Below, one piece after another: positions 1 to 7,536 of a DNA stretch of 41,476 nucleotides; position 1 is the stretch's first letter; every line of letters starts with the position of its first letter. The notes under the pieces are model-generated. The model saw only the letters and a program-made list of their open reading frames with translations. It did no database searches and was not told the DNA's origin. Source of the DNA: an uncultured Peptococcaceae bacterium (lineage in GTDB: Bacteria; Bacillota; Limnochordia; Darwinibacteriales; Darwinibacteriaceae); NCBI GenBank assembly GCA_937988745.1, contig CALKAR010000196.1, positions 1 through 41,476 on the forward strand, given 5' to 3'. A program made the translations under genes and the position numbers.

Positions 1-30
1 TGTTTGAGGCAGTAGAGAAAGCTGTCAGCG
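1..30 (+). repeat. Direct repeat copy 1 (FMN-binding domain unit)
   Basis: These 30 bases are identical to bases 298-327. They mark the end of one FMN-binding unit and show that the domain was duplicated at the DNA level, with a 297-base period. Confidence 0.9.
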
Positions 31-344
31 GTGAAGGTGAAGCAGCAGCTGCGGAGGTTGAGCCGTTTGAAATCAACGTCTCTGATGGCACCTATCGGGG
101 TGTTGGTCAAGGCTTCGGCGGTGAACTGGTAGTTGACGTCACTGTATCCGGAGGCAAGATTACTGATATCACCGTTGTAGAACATGAAGACACTCCGTTC
201 CTTGCTGATCCTGCAATTGAGGAACTTGTACCCGCGATTATCGAAGCGCAGGGTGCTGTCGATGTTTACTCTGGTGCTACCATGACCAGCAAGGGCCTGT
301 TTGAGGCAGTAGAGAAAGCTGTCAGCGGGGAGGAGGGGCAGTAG
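1..344 (+). CDS. FMN-binding domain protein, RnfG-like, C-terminal part (5' truncated by window)
   Basis: The reading frame is open from base 3 to the TAG at 342-344, and the gene starts outside the window. The visible 113 residues hold one complete FMN_bind-type domain with the flavinylation motif SGAT in YSGATMTSKG; in this family the Thr takes FMN covalently by ApbE-type transfer. The fragment opens with residues FEAVEKAVSGE, and the same residues recur at the C-terminus, so the visible domain is one unit of a tandem array with a period of 99 codons. An acidic/Ala-rich linker separates the units. It lies 0 bases from the rnfE-like gene, so the two are one operon. The likely role is an extracytoplasmic flavin electron carrier for the membrane subunits that follow. 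Whether it is a true RnfG or another multi-FMN protein cannot be decided without the N-terminus. Confidence 0.8.
   Translation, partial: FEAVEKAVSGEGEAAAAEVEPFEINVSDGTYRGVGQGFGGELVVDVTVSGGKITDITVVEHEDTPFLADPAIEELVPAIIEAQGAVDVYSGATMTSKGLFEAVEKAVSGEEGQ
298..327 (+). repeat. Direct repeat copy 2 (FMN-binding domain unit)
   Basis: Exact copy of bases 1-30 in the same reading frame, 297 bases later, closing the second FMN-binding unit just before the stop codon. Confidence 0.9.
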
Positions 345-932
345 ATGAGTAAAGTTATAAAGGGTGTTTTTAAGGAGAATCCCGTTTTCAGGCTGGCTTT
401 AGGACTTGCGCCGGCAGTTGCAGTAACAACACTAGCGATGAACGGATTGGTGTTAGGACTTACAACCGCGATAATCCTAGTGGTGGCTGCTGTAATCAGT
501 GCGCTGCTTGCAGGAGTGGTTCCTAAGACTGCTAGACCAGTGATTCATCTTGGTATTTTGTCGGTATTGACAATGGGGGCACACCGAATTCTGATAGGAA
601 TCAACCCACAATTGGTAGCTGACCTAGGTATTTTCCTGCCCCTGATTGTGGTTAATGGCTTTGTGCTGCAGAGCTTAGAAAACGTTGATGACCCTGTAGA
701 GACAGCGTTGGATGCAATCGGTAAGGGCTTAGGTTTCTTAGGCGCTTTGGTCCTTGTGGGCGCCATTCGCGAGTTTTTCGCTTATGGTTCTATCTTTGGA
801 GCTGTAGTGCTTGATACACAGCTGCCAGTCTTTGCTTTAGCGGCGTCTGTACCGGGTGGTATGGTCATTCTCGGTCTCTTGTTGGCGCTTTACAATGCAG
901 TTACTGGACAGGGAGGCGAGCTGAATGACTAA
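345..932 (+). CDS. rnfE: RnfE/NqrD-family membrane subunit lacking the Fe-S cysteines
   Basis: 195 residues with about six membrane segments. It matches the RnfE/NqrD family at KENPVF near the N-terminus, GLAPAVAVTT, LGIFLPLIVVN and the GLGFLGALVLVGAIREF stretch. In ordinary RnfE the motifs read GLCP and PLIVxNC, and those two Cys help coordinate an intramembrane [2Fe-2S] centre shared with RnfA. Here they are Ala22 and Gly105, and the protein has no Cys at all. The ATG follows the previous stop directly, with an AGGAGGGG SD at 331-338 inside the upstream gene. The downstream rnfA-like gene overlaps it by 8 bases. Family membership is strong; classical Na+/H+-pumping Rnf function is doubtful because of the lost ligands. 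Confidence 0.85.
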   Translation: MSKVIKGVFKENPVFRLALGLAPAVAVTTLAMNGLVLGLTTAIILVVAAVISALLAGVVPKTARPVIHLGILSVLTMGAHRILIGINPQLVADLGIFLPLIVVNGFVLQSLENVDDPVETALDAIGKGLGFLGALVLVGAIREFFAYGSIFGAVVLDTQLPVFALAASVPGGMVILGLLLALYNAVTGQGGELND

Positions 933-1455
933 TGGCCTGGAAGTATTGCGCAGTGGTTTAATTACAGAGAATCTTATTCTTCTGCAGGGTTTAGGAGTAT
1001 ATGCTCTGACGAGGCACACAACTTCCCCTGCCCGGGCAGTGAAGGTGGGCTCGACCATGTTGGGTGCCATGATTACAGGTGCCCTTGGCCTTTGGATTTT
1101 GGAGATGTTGGCGATTCCAGAATATCTCGCTTTAATCGGTTGTCTGGCTGCCGCCGCTTTCTCCGCCTGGTTGTGGCAACGATTGGTGGGTCTAGAAGCT
1201 TCGCTGACCGATGGTCTGCTGGATACCGCTCTGCTTGGTCTCCTTCTCATCCTAGCACGGGATCATATAACCGGATATATGGGTATGGTCTATGCGGCTG
1301 GAGCTGGACTAGGGTATCTTGCAGTACTGCTGGTTATCGCGTATCTAAGGCATCATTTAGAGGTTGCACCAATCCCAAAGGCCTTTAGGGGAGTTCCACT
1401 GGTCTTGATTACCGCAGGGCTGCTGGGCATGGCGCTCCTGGGATTTAAGCTCTAG
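925..1455 (+). CDS. rnfA: RnfA/NqrE-family membrane subunit, divergent, lacking the Fe-S cysteines
   Basis: 176 residues, hydrophobic, about six membrane segments. The RnfA signature is clearest at the C-terminus (PKAFRGVPLVLITAGLL, like the family's PAPFRGxxIALITAGLM) and at the N-terminus (ENLILLQGLG, like NNFVLVKFLG). The canonical GLCPF is replaced by GVYAL, so Tyr26 sits where Cys is expected, and the PLITTNC motif has degenerated to a Leu-rich stretch around residues 100-110. The only Cys is Cys73, outside both motifs. The gene starts inside the end of rnfE (8-base overlap, translational coupling) and is followed by a terminator, not by rnfB. It was probably recruited or reduced from a full Rnf complex. 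Confidence 0.75.
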   Translation: MTNGLEVLRSGLITENLILLQGLGVYALTRHTTSPARAVKVGSTMLGAMITGALGLWILEMLAIPEYLALIGCLAAAAFSAWLWQRLVGLEASLTDGLLDTALLGLLLILARDHITGYMGMVYAAGAGLGYLAVLLVIAYLRHHLEVAPIPKAFRGVPLVLITAGLLGMALLGFKL

Positions 1456-1477
1456 ACTGATAGAAAGACGAATAAAG

Positions 1478-1507
1478 GACGGTTCCTGAAGGAGCCGTCT
1501 CTTTTTT
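1478..1507 (+). terminator. Rho-independent terminator of the Rnf-like operon
   Basis: A 9-bp stem (1478-1486 with 1491-1499, one G-U pair) with a TGAA loop, followed by TCTCTTTTTT. It separates the Rnf-like operon from comEA. Confidence 0.9.
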
Positions 1508-1610
1508 ATGAGATAATACACTGAAAATAAAGAAAAAACAGATAACAGGCAGGATTTCTTGAAGGTGGAATCGAAGATTTCACTGCCCGAGGGAGTACGG
1601 GAGGGTCTGC

Positions 1611-1982
1611 ATGAAACCAAAACAACGAGTTTTGCTGATAACATTAGTGCTGTGTGCGCTACTTGGGCAGGGGATAAAATGGTCTGTACGTCTGGATGAT
1701 AATACGTCCGCTCTTCTACAGCAGCTAGACAGCTCTGCATCTGCCCAGGAGTGGCTCTCGCCTTCTGATCACTGTGACCTGGTTCATATAAATTTCGCCG
1801 GAATTGCTGAGCTGCAGACACTGCCGGGTATTGGGCCAGTCTATGCTGAGCGGATTATCACGGCCAGGCGCGAGCTGCCCTTTACCTGCCCGGAAGATCT
1901 CCTGCGGGTGAAGGGGATCGGTCCCAAGCGTCTGGAGACTTTGAAGGGCCTGATCTGTTTCTATCTGCCAGATGATGCGTAA
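1611..1982 (+). CDS. comEA: ComEA-type helix-hairpin-helix DNA-binding protein, short form
   Basis: 123 residues with an N-terminal membrane anchor (about residues 6-22) and a C-terminal double helix-hairpin-helix: INFAGIAELQTLPGIGPVYA, then PEDLLRVKGIGPKRLETL. ComEA binds incoming double-stranded DNA outside the membrane and hands it to the ComEC channel. B. subtilis ComEA is about 205 residues with an extra SLBB-type domain between anchor and HhH; here only a short spacer is present. The ATG has SD GGGAGGG at 1599-1605 with a 5-base gap. The comEC start overlaps its end by 11 bases, and comEB is absent from the locus. Confidence 0.88.
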   Translation: MKPKQRVLLITLVLCALLGQGIKWSVRLDDNTSALLQQLDSSASAQEWLSPSDHCDLVHINFAGIAELQTLPGIGPVYAERIITARRELPFTCPEDLLRVKGIGPKRLETLKGLICFYLPDDA

Positions 1983-4239
1983 GAGTGTCAGCTTTACAGG
2001 GTTGTTTGCCGCTATCGCCCTGGGAACTTTTCTTGGTTCCCAGGGCCGGATTCTAGACCCGCAGGTCGTAGGCAATGTGCTTGTGCCCGCTGCGGTGTTG
2101 TGGCTCTTGTATGAATACAAAGGGAACAGATTAGCATATGGGCTGTTTTGGATTGTGTTGACCAGCCTTGTTTATTTAGGTTCCAGCCTGGCGTTTCAAG
2201 AAGTGGAGTGGCGTTCAGAGCCATACGAGGCAGCTTCAATCGAGATATCTCAGGTAGAAATTTCAGCAGGCTATCTCAGGGTTATCGGCAGATTGCCAGA
2301 GGTGAAGAGAAAGATTGCTGTCCATCTGCCACTGGGTGAGGATGCGCAGCCTGGTGATATCCTCACGTTCAGTGGATTCATTCATGAGCCGTCACCGGCT
2401 CCTAACCCGGGAGTGTTTTGTTATAAGACATATCTTGCGGCTCGTGGTGTGGAGGGAGTCTGCTGGCCATCTGATTACCAGATTAGGAAGGCACACCGGC
2501 GTCCGCTGTTGGAGAGAGTTCGCTCGTTTTTTGCAAACAACATCACCAAAGCTGTTGAAGAACCTGGTCTGGTGCTAGCGTTAGTCTTGGGTGATCGTTC
2601 ACAGCTAAGTCCTGAGCGTCAAGCACTTTGGAAGAGACTGGGCACTGCACATCTCTTGGCCATTTCCGGCACTCATCTGGGGATTCTTATGCTCATGACC
2701 TGCCTCATTCTTGATCGTATACCAATAGGACGTTTGTGCCGGTTTGTGCTTATGCAGCTGTTGTTAGCAGGATACGTATTGCTCTCTGGTGGGAGCCCTT
2801 CCACCCTTAGAGCTTTCTCAGCTGCGCTCTTGAACGGCTGGGCGGGGCTGCGTGGGCGGAGGCGCAGTGCTCTTGAAACATGGTCGTTGGTAGGCTGCAT
2901 CCTACTGCTTATCCGGCCCCATTTGATTCAAAACCTCAGTTTCCTGCTTTCATTTGCGGCAGCAGGGGGCATTATCCTCTGGGGCCCAGTCGTGACGTTC
3001 TCTCGCCTGCCAAAGGGACTCAGACGTGCAGCGTCTTCCCTCTACATTTCTACCATTGCACAGCTCAGTCTGCTGCCATTAATACTGCTCCATTTTCGTG
3101 AGCTGGCTCTTTTGGGGCCAATATCCACTCTAGTCTTAATGCCCTTCGTGGTGATCCTTCTTGTTGGAGGCTTGCTCGCAGCTCTCGGTGCAGGTCCCTT
3201 AGGTGTTGGTGCTGCTATAAACTTCTTCCAGAATATCATGTTTGTAGTAGAGCGAGGTTTAGCAAAGTGGGCATTCGTTTGGTCTCCGACACGAATCGGT
3301 ATAGATGTTTGGTTGGTATGGGCGTTCTTCATTTATGCTGGATGGCGTCTTCGGCAGCCGCAGATCGTCAAACCAAGAATGACCTACAGGAGATTGGGAT
3401 GGGTTGGTTTGTTTCTGATGGTAATCATTTCTCTACCGCCCCAGTGGAAATATCCACTCGAAGTGATTGTCTTGAATGTAGGGCAGGGTGACTGTATTCT
3501 GATTCGTACCCCTTACAACCAACATGTGCTGATCGATGGTGGTGGAGATTCAGTTTATTGGCAGGAAAGAGGGCGCAACGTAGGACTTGAGCGCGTGGTG
3601 CCTTATTTAAAGCATCGCGGTGTTGAAAAACTAGATGCGGTCATTCTCAGCCATCCCCACGAGGACCACCTCTTTGGCCTCTTGGCTGTTCTAGACAATT
3701 TCGAAGTTGGTGCCATCTACGATAACGGCAGATCTATTAGTTCACCTACCTACGCTAAGTACAGGGCATTGGTCCAAGAAAAGGGGATATCCCACTTCAC
3801 CGTAGAAGCCGGCGATACTCTGCAATTCAAGGGAGGTCCCTTCATCCGCTTCTTACACCCTCATCGGAGCACCGTAGACTTTCTAGATCACAATAATGCA
3901 TCGGTGGTATCCGCTTTAGACTACCAGGGGGCCACACTCCTCTTTACCGGTGACATCGAAATCCTCGGCATGCTGGATCTGCTAGAAAGGAACACTGAAA
4001 TGGAGCTGCAGGCAGATCTGATTAAGGTGCCTCACCATGGCAGTGTGGCTTCGCTGGAACCTCGTTTCTATGAAGCTGTCAATCCTGCCTGGGCAGTTAT
4101 CTCTGTCGGGCCTAATTCCTTTGGCCACCCCCATCCCGACGTTTTAGAATATTTGACAGCTCAAAACATTAGGTGGCAGACTACAGAAGGAGGTCCCATT
4201 TCATTTTATACCATGTGGGGGTTTCTCTGGTCGTGGTAG
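1972..4239 (+). CDS. comEC: DNA internalization channel ComEC/Rec2
   Basis: 755 residues, full length for the family. The N-terminal third has short membrane segments and an OB-like soluble part. The central Competence domain (about residues 190-480) is polytopic and includes LAISGTHLGI. The C-terminal metallo-beta-lactamase-like domain starts near residue 500 with NVGQGDC and carries LIDGGGD, SHPHEDH (about 560), FTGD and PHHGS, the expected metal-binding nuclease motifs. The protein conducts single-stranded DNA across the membrane during transformation. Translation probably starts at ATG 1972 or the adjacent ATG 1975 and is coupled to comEA. Confidence 0.95.
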   Translation: MMRKSVSFTGLFAAIALGTFLGSQGRILDPQVVGNVLVPAAVLWLLYEYKGNRLAYGLFWIVLTSLVYLGSSLAFQEVEWRSEPYEAASIEISQVEISAGYLRVIGRLPEVKRKIAVHLPLGEDAQPGDILTFSGFIHEPSPAPNPGVFCYKTYLAARGVEGVCWPSDYQIRKAHRRPLLERVRSFFANNITKAVEEPGLVLALVLGDRSQLSPERQALWKRLGTAHLLAISGTHLGILMLMTCLILDRIPIGRLCRFVLMQLLLAGYVLLSGGSPSTLRAFSAALLNGWAGLRGRRRSALETWSLVGCILLLIRPHLIQNLSFLLSFAAAGGIILWGPVVTFSRLPKGLRRAASSLYISTIAQLSLLPLILLHFRELALLGPISTLVLMPFVVILLVGGLLAALGAGPLGVGAAINFFQNIMFVVERGLAKWAFVWSPTRIGIDVWLVWAFFIYAGWRLRQPQIVKPRMTYRRLGWVGLFLMVIISLPPQWKYPLEVIVLNVGQGDCILIRTPYNQHVLIDGGGDSVYWQERGRNVGLERVVPYLKHRGVEKLDAVILSHPHEDHLFGLLAVLDNFEVGAIYDNGRSISSPTYAKYRALVQEKGISHFTVEAGDTLQFKGGPFIRFLHPHRSTVDFLDHNNASVVSALDYQGATLLFTGDIEILGMLDLLERNTEMELQADLIKVPHHGSVASLEPRFYEAVNPAWAVISVGPNSFGHPHPDVLEYLTAQNIRWQTTEGGPISFYTMWGFLWSW

Positions 4240-4295
4240 AATACAGGAGGTAAAACCGTTGTCTAGGGTGAATTAGTCTTGCGGAGGGATAGACA

Positions 4296-5300
4296 TTGCA
4301 AGACTTAATCAAGCGACTCAAAACAGCTGAGCTGGCCCCAGTATACATCATTCACGGACCCGAAACCATGTGGCATGATGAGGTTTTCTATGCTCTTCAG
4401 GAGAGAGTAAAGGAAAGTGGATTTGGTGAATGGAACTGGTCGTTGTACCACGGGGCAAAGGACTTTACAGTAGATGACCTGCTGACCGATCTAGCTACGC
4501 TGCCGTGGGGTGCTGGCGAAAAAGTCGTGGTACTAAAACATGCCGAACGCATTGCCAGTGAAGAAATGCAGCGCTTAGTTGATTGGTTGCAGAACCAAAA
4601 GTTCTCCGGCACTTTGGCTCTCTTTTTTGATAAACTCGACCAGAGACTTAAGTGGGTCAAGGCCCTCGTTTCTGTGGGGGAAGAAGTGCGCTGCGAAGTC
4701 TTGCAGGGGGATGCTTTGGCGCGCCATATTACTGATTACTGCGTACTGCGGGGCAAGACAATGAAAACCAAGGCTTGTCAGTTGTTTATGGATATGGTAG
4801 CTCCTGACCTTAACTTAGTGCATAATGAGCTGGATAAGTTAATTAACTACGTGGGTGAAAAATCTGAGATTACAGAACAGGATGTGGCAGCCATCACTTC
4901 GCTCTCACCCGGTGAGGCAGAGCAGAATGCCGTCTTTTCGATGACTGATCACATTGCCGCAGGCAATCAAAAAGGCGCTCTCCAAGTTCTAGAGCGCCTG
5001 CTTAACGCGGGTGAAAGCCCTTTCCGCATTCTGCCGCTTATCGAGCGTCAGCTGAGACTTCTTCTGGCTGCGAAGACCGGAGCCGGCAGTCTGGAAAAGA
5101 CCGCTCAGGCCATGGGTGAACGAAGTACATACCCGCTGCGTAAAGCCTCTCAGTATGCTGGCCGCTTTACACTTGAACAGCTCTATGAGGGATTCGGATA
5201 TGTAGTGGAGGCAGACCGTGAAATGAAGTTAGGTTCACCTGCCGAAGCTGTGCTGCAGGATCTGGTTGTCCGCCTCACACTACAGCAGTCTCAGAAATAA
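4296..5300 (+). CDS. holA: DNA polymerase III delta subunit (HolA/YqeN)
   Basis: 334 residues, matching the HolA/YqeN family: an N-terminal AAA+-like domain starting PVYIIHGPETMWHDE, a central region with LVHNELDKLINYV, and a C-terminal helical domain with ALQVLERLLNAGESPFRILPLI shortened to its recognisable core (LLNAGESPFRILPLI). Delta opens the beta sliding clamp during clamp loading. The start is TTG 4296 with SD GGAGGG at 4283-4288 and a 7-base gap. The position after comEC and before rpsT matches B. subtilis yqeN. It converges with rpsT across a short hairpin at 5301-5334. Confidence 0.93.
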   Translation: MQDLIKRLKTAELAPVYIIHGPETMWHDEVFYALQERVKESGFGEWNWSLYHGAKDFTVDDLLTDLATLPWGAGEKVVVLKHAERIASEEMQRLVDWLQNQKFSGTLALFFDKLDQRLKWVKALVSVGEEVRCEVLQGDALARHITDYCVLRGKTMKTKACQLFMDMVAPDLNLVHNELDKLINYVGEKSEITEQDVAAITSLSPGEAEQNAVFSMTDHIAAGNQKGALQVLERLLNAGESPFRILPLIERQLRLLLAAKTGAGSLEKTAQAMGERSTYPLRKASQYAGRFTLEQLYEGFGYVVEADREMKLGSPAEAVLQDLVVRLTLQQSQK

Positions 5301-5334
5301 AAAACGCCTCTACCAAATGGAGAAGCGTCTGTTT
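5301..5334 (-). terminator. Terminator between convergent holA and rpsT
   Basis: An imperfect hairpin whose arms are ACGCCTCTAC and TGGAGAAGCGT on the + strand. Read on the - strand it ends in GTTTTTTATT, a good T-run for rpsT. The + strand exit is weaker. Confidence 0.75.
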
Positions 5335-5343
5335 ATCGATATG

Positions 5344-5598
5344 TTAGTTTGCCAACTTCTTAGTTAGGCGGGATTTAGTGCGGGCTGCTGCATTCTTGTG
5401 AATAAGACCTTTTGCAGCGGCCTTATCCAAAGCCTTGTATACTTGTTTCAGGTTTTCTTCTGCCATGGCCCGATCTCCCTCAAGAGATTGGAGATAGCGC
5501 TTAATGGTGGTTCTTAGGGCAGATTTCTGTGCAATGTTTCTTGCACGTTTGACCCTGTTAACCCGAATGCGCTTTTCCGCTGTTCTGCTGTTAGCCAC
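5344..5598 (-). CDS. rpsT: 30S ribosomal protein S20
   Basis: 84 residues, highly basic, with the S20 pattern: MANSRTAEKRIRVNRVKRARN at the N-terminus (cut here to its first part, MANSRTAEKR), KSALRTTIKRY and a C-terminal KGLIHKNAAARTKSRL. S20 binds 16S rRNA early in small-subunit assembly. The start is GTG (5596-5598) with SD AGGAGGTG at 5607-5613 on the - strand and an 8-base gap. It is transcribed against its neighbours, exactly as between holA and gpr in B. subtilis, from a clear sigma-A promoter at 5634-5662. Confidence 0.96.
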   Translation of the reverse strand: MANSRTAEKRIRVNRVKRARNIAQKSALRTTIKRYLQSLEGDRAMAEENLKQVYKALDKAAAKGLIHKNAAARTKSRLTKKLAN

Positions 5599-5633
5599 TC
5601 CATTTCACCTCCTCGGGGAAAATCACCTTCATA

Positions 5634-5662
5634 ATTATATCATTCCAAAAACTGAAGTTCAA
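5634..5662 (-). promoter_or_regulatory. Sigma-A promoter of rpsT
   Basis: On the - strand: TTGAAC (5662-5657), 17-base spacer, TATAAT (5639-5634), about 35 bases upstream of the GTG start. Confidence 0.85.
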
Positions 5663-5756
5663 GAGGACAACACCATTTTACTCGCGGCATTGGATGGAGA
5701 ATTAAATCAGCCCTGCTGGTTAGGCTAAGATCAACACTGCCATGTGGAGGGATTTC

Positions 5757-6845
5757 ATGCAGGGCTACAGCGACAAAGAATTTTTTGACAAATACAGTGT
5801 ACGAACCGATTTAGCATTGGAAGCACATCAAGTTGTGGTGGAGCGGGAGGGCCCACCAGAACTGCCTGGAGTCAGGGTAGAGACTCTTGAAAAAGGTCAG
5901 GCGGTAATCAGCCGGGTCATCGTAGAGAACGAAATGGGTGCTCGAATGATAGGTAAGGCACCTGGTCATTACAGCACCATCGAATCAAGAGAACTGCGCA
6001 CTCACAACCGTGAGGTTCACGAAGAACTTGCTCGGTATCTTGCTGAGGAGTTGGAATGGTTCATCCAGCAGAAAAAGCTGGGTGATGAAGACGCGGTCTT
6101 AGTAGTCGGCCTTGGCAATTGGAATGCCACTCCCGATGCCCTTGGTCCTCGTGTTGTTCAAAATCTGATGGTCACAAGGCATCTCTTAGAGATGTCGCCT
6201 CCGGAACTGCGGCACGGTTTGCGGCCTATTGCCGCCATTTCTCCTGGGGTCTTAGGCTTGACCGGGATTGAAACAGGCGAAATCATCATGGGAGTTACTG
6301 AACGGATCGGTGCCAAAGCTGTAATCTGCATCGATGCTCTGGCCAGCCGCAGTGTAGAGCGGCTCTGCAGCACTATCCAGATCTCTGATACGGGAATTAA
6401 TCCGGGGGCAGGTGTGGGGAACAAGCGGCTTGCTATTAATGAGGAAACACTTGGTATCCCTGTTATAGCAATTGGTGTTCCGACAGTTGTTCATGCGTCT
6501 ACAATCGTTTCAGATGCGATGGACCTCTTGGCGGGTCAAAAACCCGCAACTAGTGTTCAGGAGCAAGTTCCTCAGCGTACAACCTTTCAGGTGGATCCCC
6601 GTGCTTTGATGGGGCAGGGCCAACAGCCGCAGCAGCCCAGCATGCCAAGTCAGCCCAACTTGAGTGGTCCACAGAAGCGACAGTTAATTCAACAGGTCTT
6701 GGAACCATACATGGGCAGCATGATAGTTACTCCAAAGGAGATCGATGTGCTAATCGACGAGGTAGCCGATATTGTGGCCGGAGCATTGAACATTGCTTTC
6801 CACGAAGGGGTAAACTACGATCAGGTTTTCCAATACCTTACTTGA
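5757..6845 (+). CDS. gpr: Germination protease GPR (spore protease, peptidase family A25)
   Basis: 362 residues. GPR degrades small acid-soluble spore proteins at germination and is made as a zymogen in the forespore. Family motifs: YSVRTDLALE near the N-terminus where the propeptide is removed, VVGLGNWNATPDALGP, SPGVLGLTGIET, IDALASRSVERL, IQISDTGINPGAGVGNKR and PVIAIGVPTVV. A Gln/Pro-rich linker (about residues 280-305) precedes the conserved C-terminus MIVTPKEIDVLIDEVADI. An in-frame ATG lies at 5742, but the GGAGGG at 5746-5751 falls inside that extension and is placed for ATG 5757, so the later start is preferred. The gpr to spoIIP order matches B. subtilis, interrupted here by an antisense GerMN gene. 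Confidence 0.95.
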   Translation: MQGYSDKEFFDKYSVRTDLALEAHQVVVEREGPPELPGVRVETLEKGQAVISRVIVENEMGARMIGKAPGHYSTIESRELRTHNREVHEELARYLAEELEWFIQQKKLGDEDAVLVVGLGNWNATPDALGPRVVQNLMVTRHLLEMSPPELRHGLRPIAAISPGVLGLTGIETGEIIMGVTERIGAKAVICIDALASRSVERLCSTIQISDTGINPGAGVGNKRLAINEETLGIPVIAIGVPTVVHASTIVSDAMDLLAGQKPATSVQEQVPQRTTFQVDPRALMGQGQQPQQPSMPSQPNLSGPQKRQLIQQVLEPYMGSMIVTPKEIDVLIDEVADIVAGALNIAFHEGVNYDQVFQYLT

Positions 6846-6869
6846 GGATCGATCAAGACAACAATAACA

Positions 6870-6903
6870 ACGAGCATTCCAAATTGGGGAATGCTCGTTT
6901 GCA
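6870..6903. terminator. Bidirectional terminator between gpr and the GerMN gene
   Basis: A perfect 11-bp stem (6870-6880 with 6888-6898) and 7-base loop, with T-rich sequence on the gpr exit side. It lies between convergent genes and can serve both. Confidence 0.88.
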
Positions 6904-6904
6904 T

Positions 6905-7456
6905 TTATTGCTCCTTATTTGGCTTTAGTGGGCGATTGATCGCGATGTGGCCACCTATACTTTCTATGACTGCGCCCTCAATCAAGATCTGCACTCGCTC
7001 AATTTCTGGAAATTGAGTCAGGGTATGTACGATAGCGTTTACCAAGTTGGCTTCGTTTTGAGAACCTCCAACGTAATCTTCCTTCAGCGAACTGCTGAAA
7101 CTCACTGTGGCAAGACCTGCTTCGATCGTTAAGCTCTGCACTTCTGTTCGGGATGACACCGAAGGTCGATAACTTTCACTTGCGGTGGGCCCTTGGATCA
7201 GCAGCTCCAAAGCTCGCTGAGGCGTTACCGGCTCAGAAGTATATCGGGTAACGGGCACTAAGATAAAGTCAGTGGGACTTTCTTCGACAAGATAGATTGT
7301 GACTGCAGAACGCGGCTCAGGGGCCTCTTGTACTTCCTTATGTACGAGCTCACTCTGGAGCTGCGTTACCTGTTCCACCAAAGAGCGATTCTGGTAATAC
7401 AAATAAACTCCAGCGGCCAAGAGGACCACGATAATCACAATTCCTATTTTTCGCAC
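6905..7456 (-). CDS. GerMN domain protein, membrane-anchored (sporulation/germination)
   Basis: 183 residues: an N-terminal membrane segment (about 4-20), a short Gln/Glu-rich stalk, then one GerMN domain from about residue 50 to the end. Recognisable parts are VTIYLVEES, PQRALELLIQGPT, LVNAIVHTLTQFPEI, VQILIEG and GGHIAINRPL. B. subtilis GerM is a lipoprotein with two GerMN domains; this one has a single domain and no lipobox Cys. The start is GTG with a - strand SD AGAGGTGG. Its place between gpr and spoIIP on the opposite strand suggests a sporulation role. The exact function is not established, so no gene symbol is given. Confidence 0.85.
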   Translation of the reverse strand: MRKIGIVIIVVLLAAGVYLYYQNRSLVEQVTQLQSELVHKEVQEAPEPRSAVTIYLVEESPTDFILVPVTRYTSEPVTPQRALELLIQGPTASESYRPSVSSRTEVQSLTIEAGLATVSFSSSLKEDYVGGSQNEANLVNAIVHTLTQFPEIERVQILIEGAVIESIGGHIAINRPLKPNKEQ

Positions 7457-7536
7457 TAGATGCCACCTCTCTTAACGTTAGTCTATCATAATTCCAGCAG
7501 TGGACAAATATATTTTGGTTGGGAAGAGGTGGCAGG

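Noticed and set aside
5674..5680. CATTTTA as a sigma-F/G -10 for gpr
   Set aside because: The -10 fits loosely, but no convincing -35 lies at the correct spacing (TGAAGT is about 15 bases away), so it is not called.
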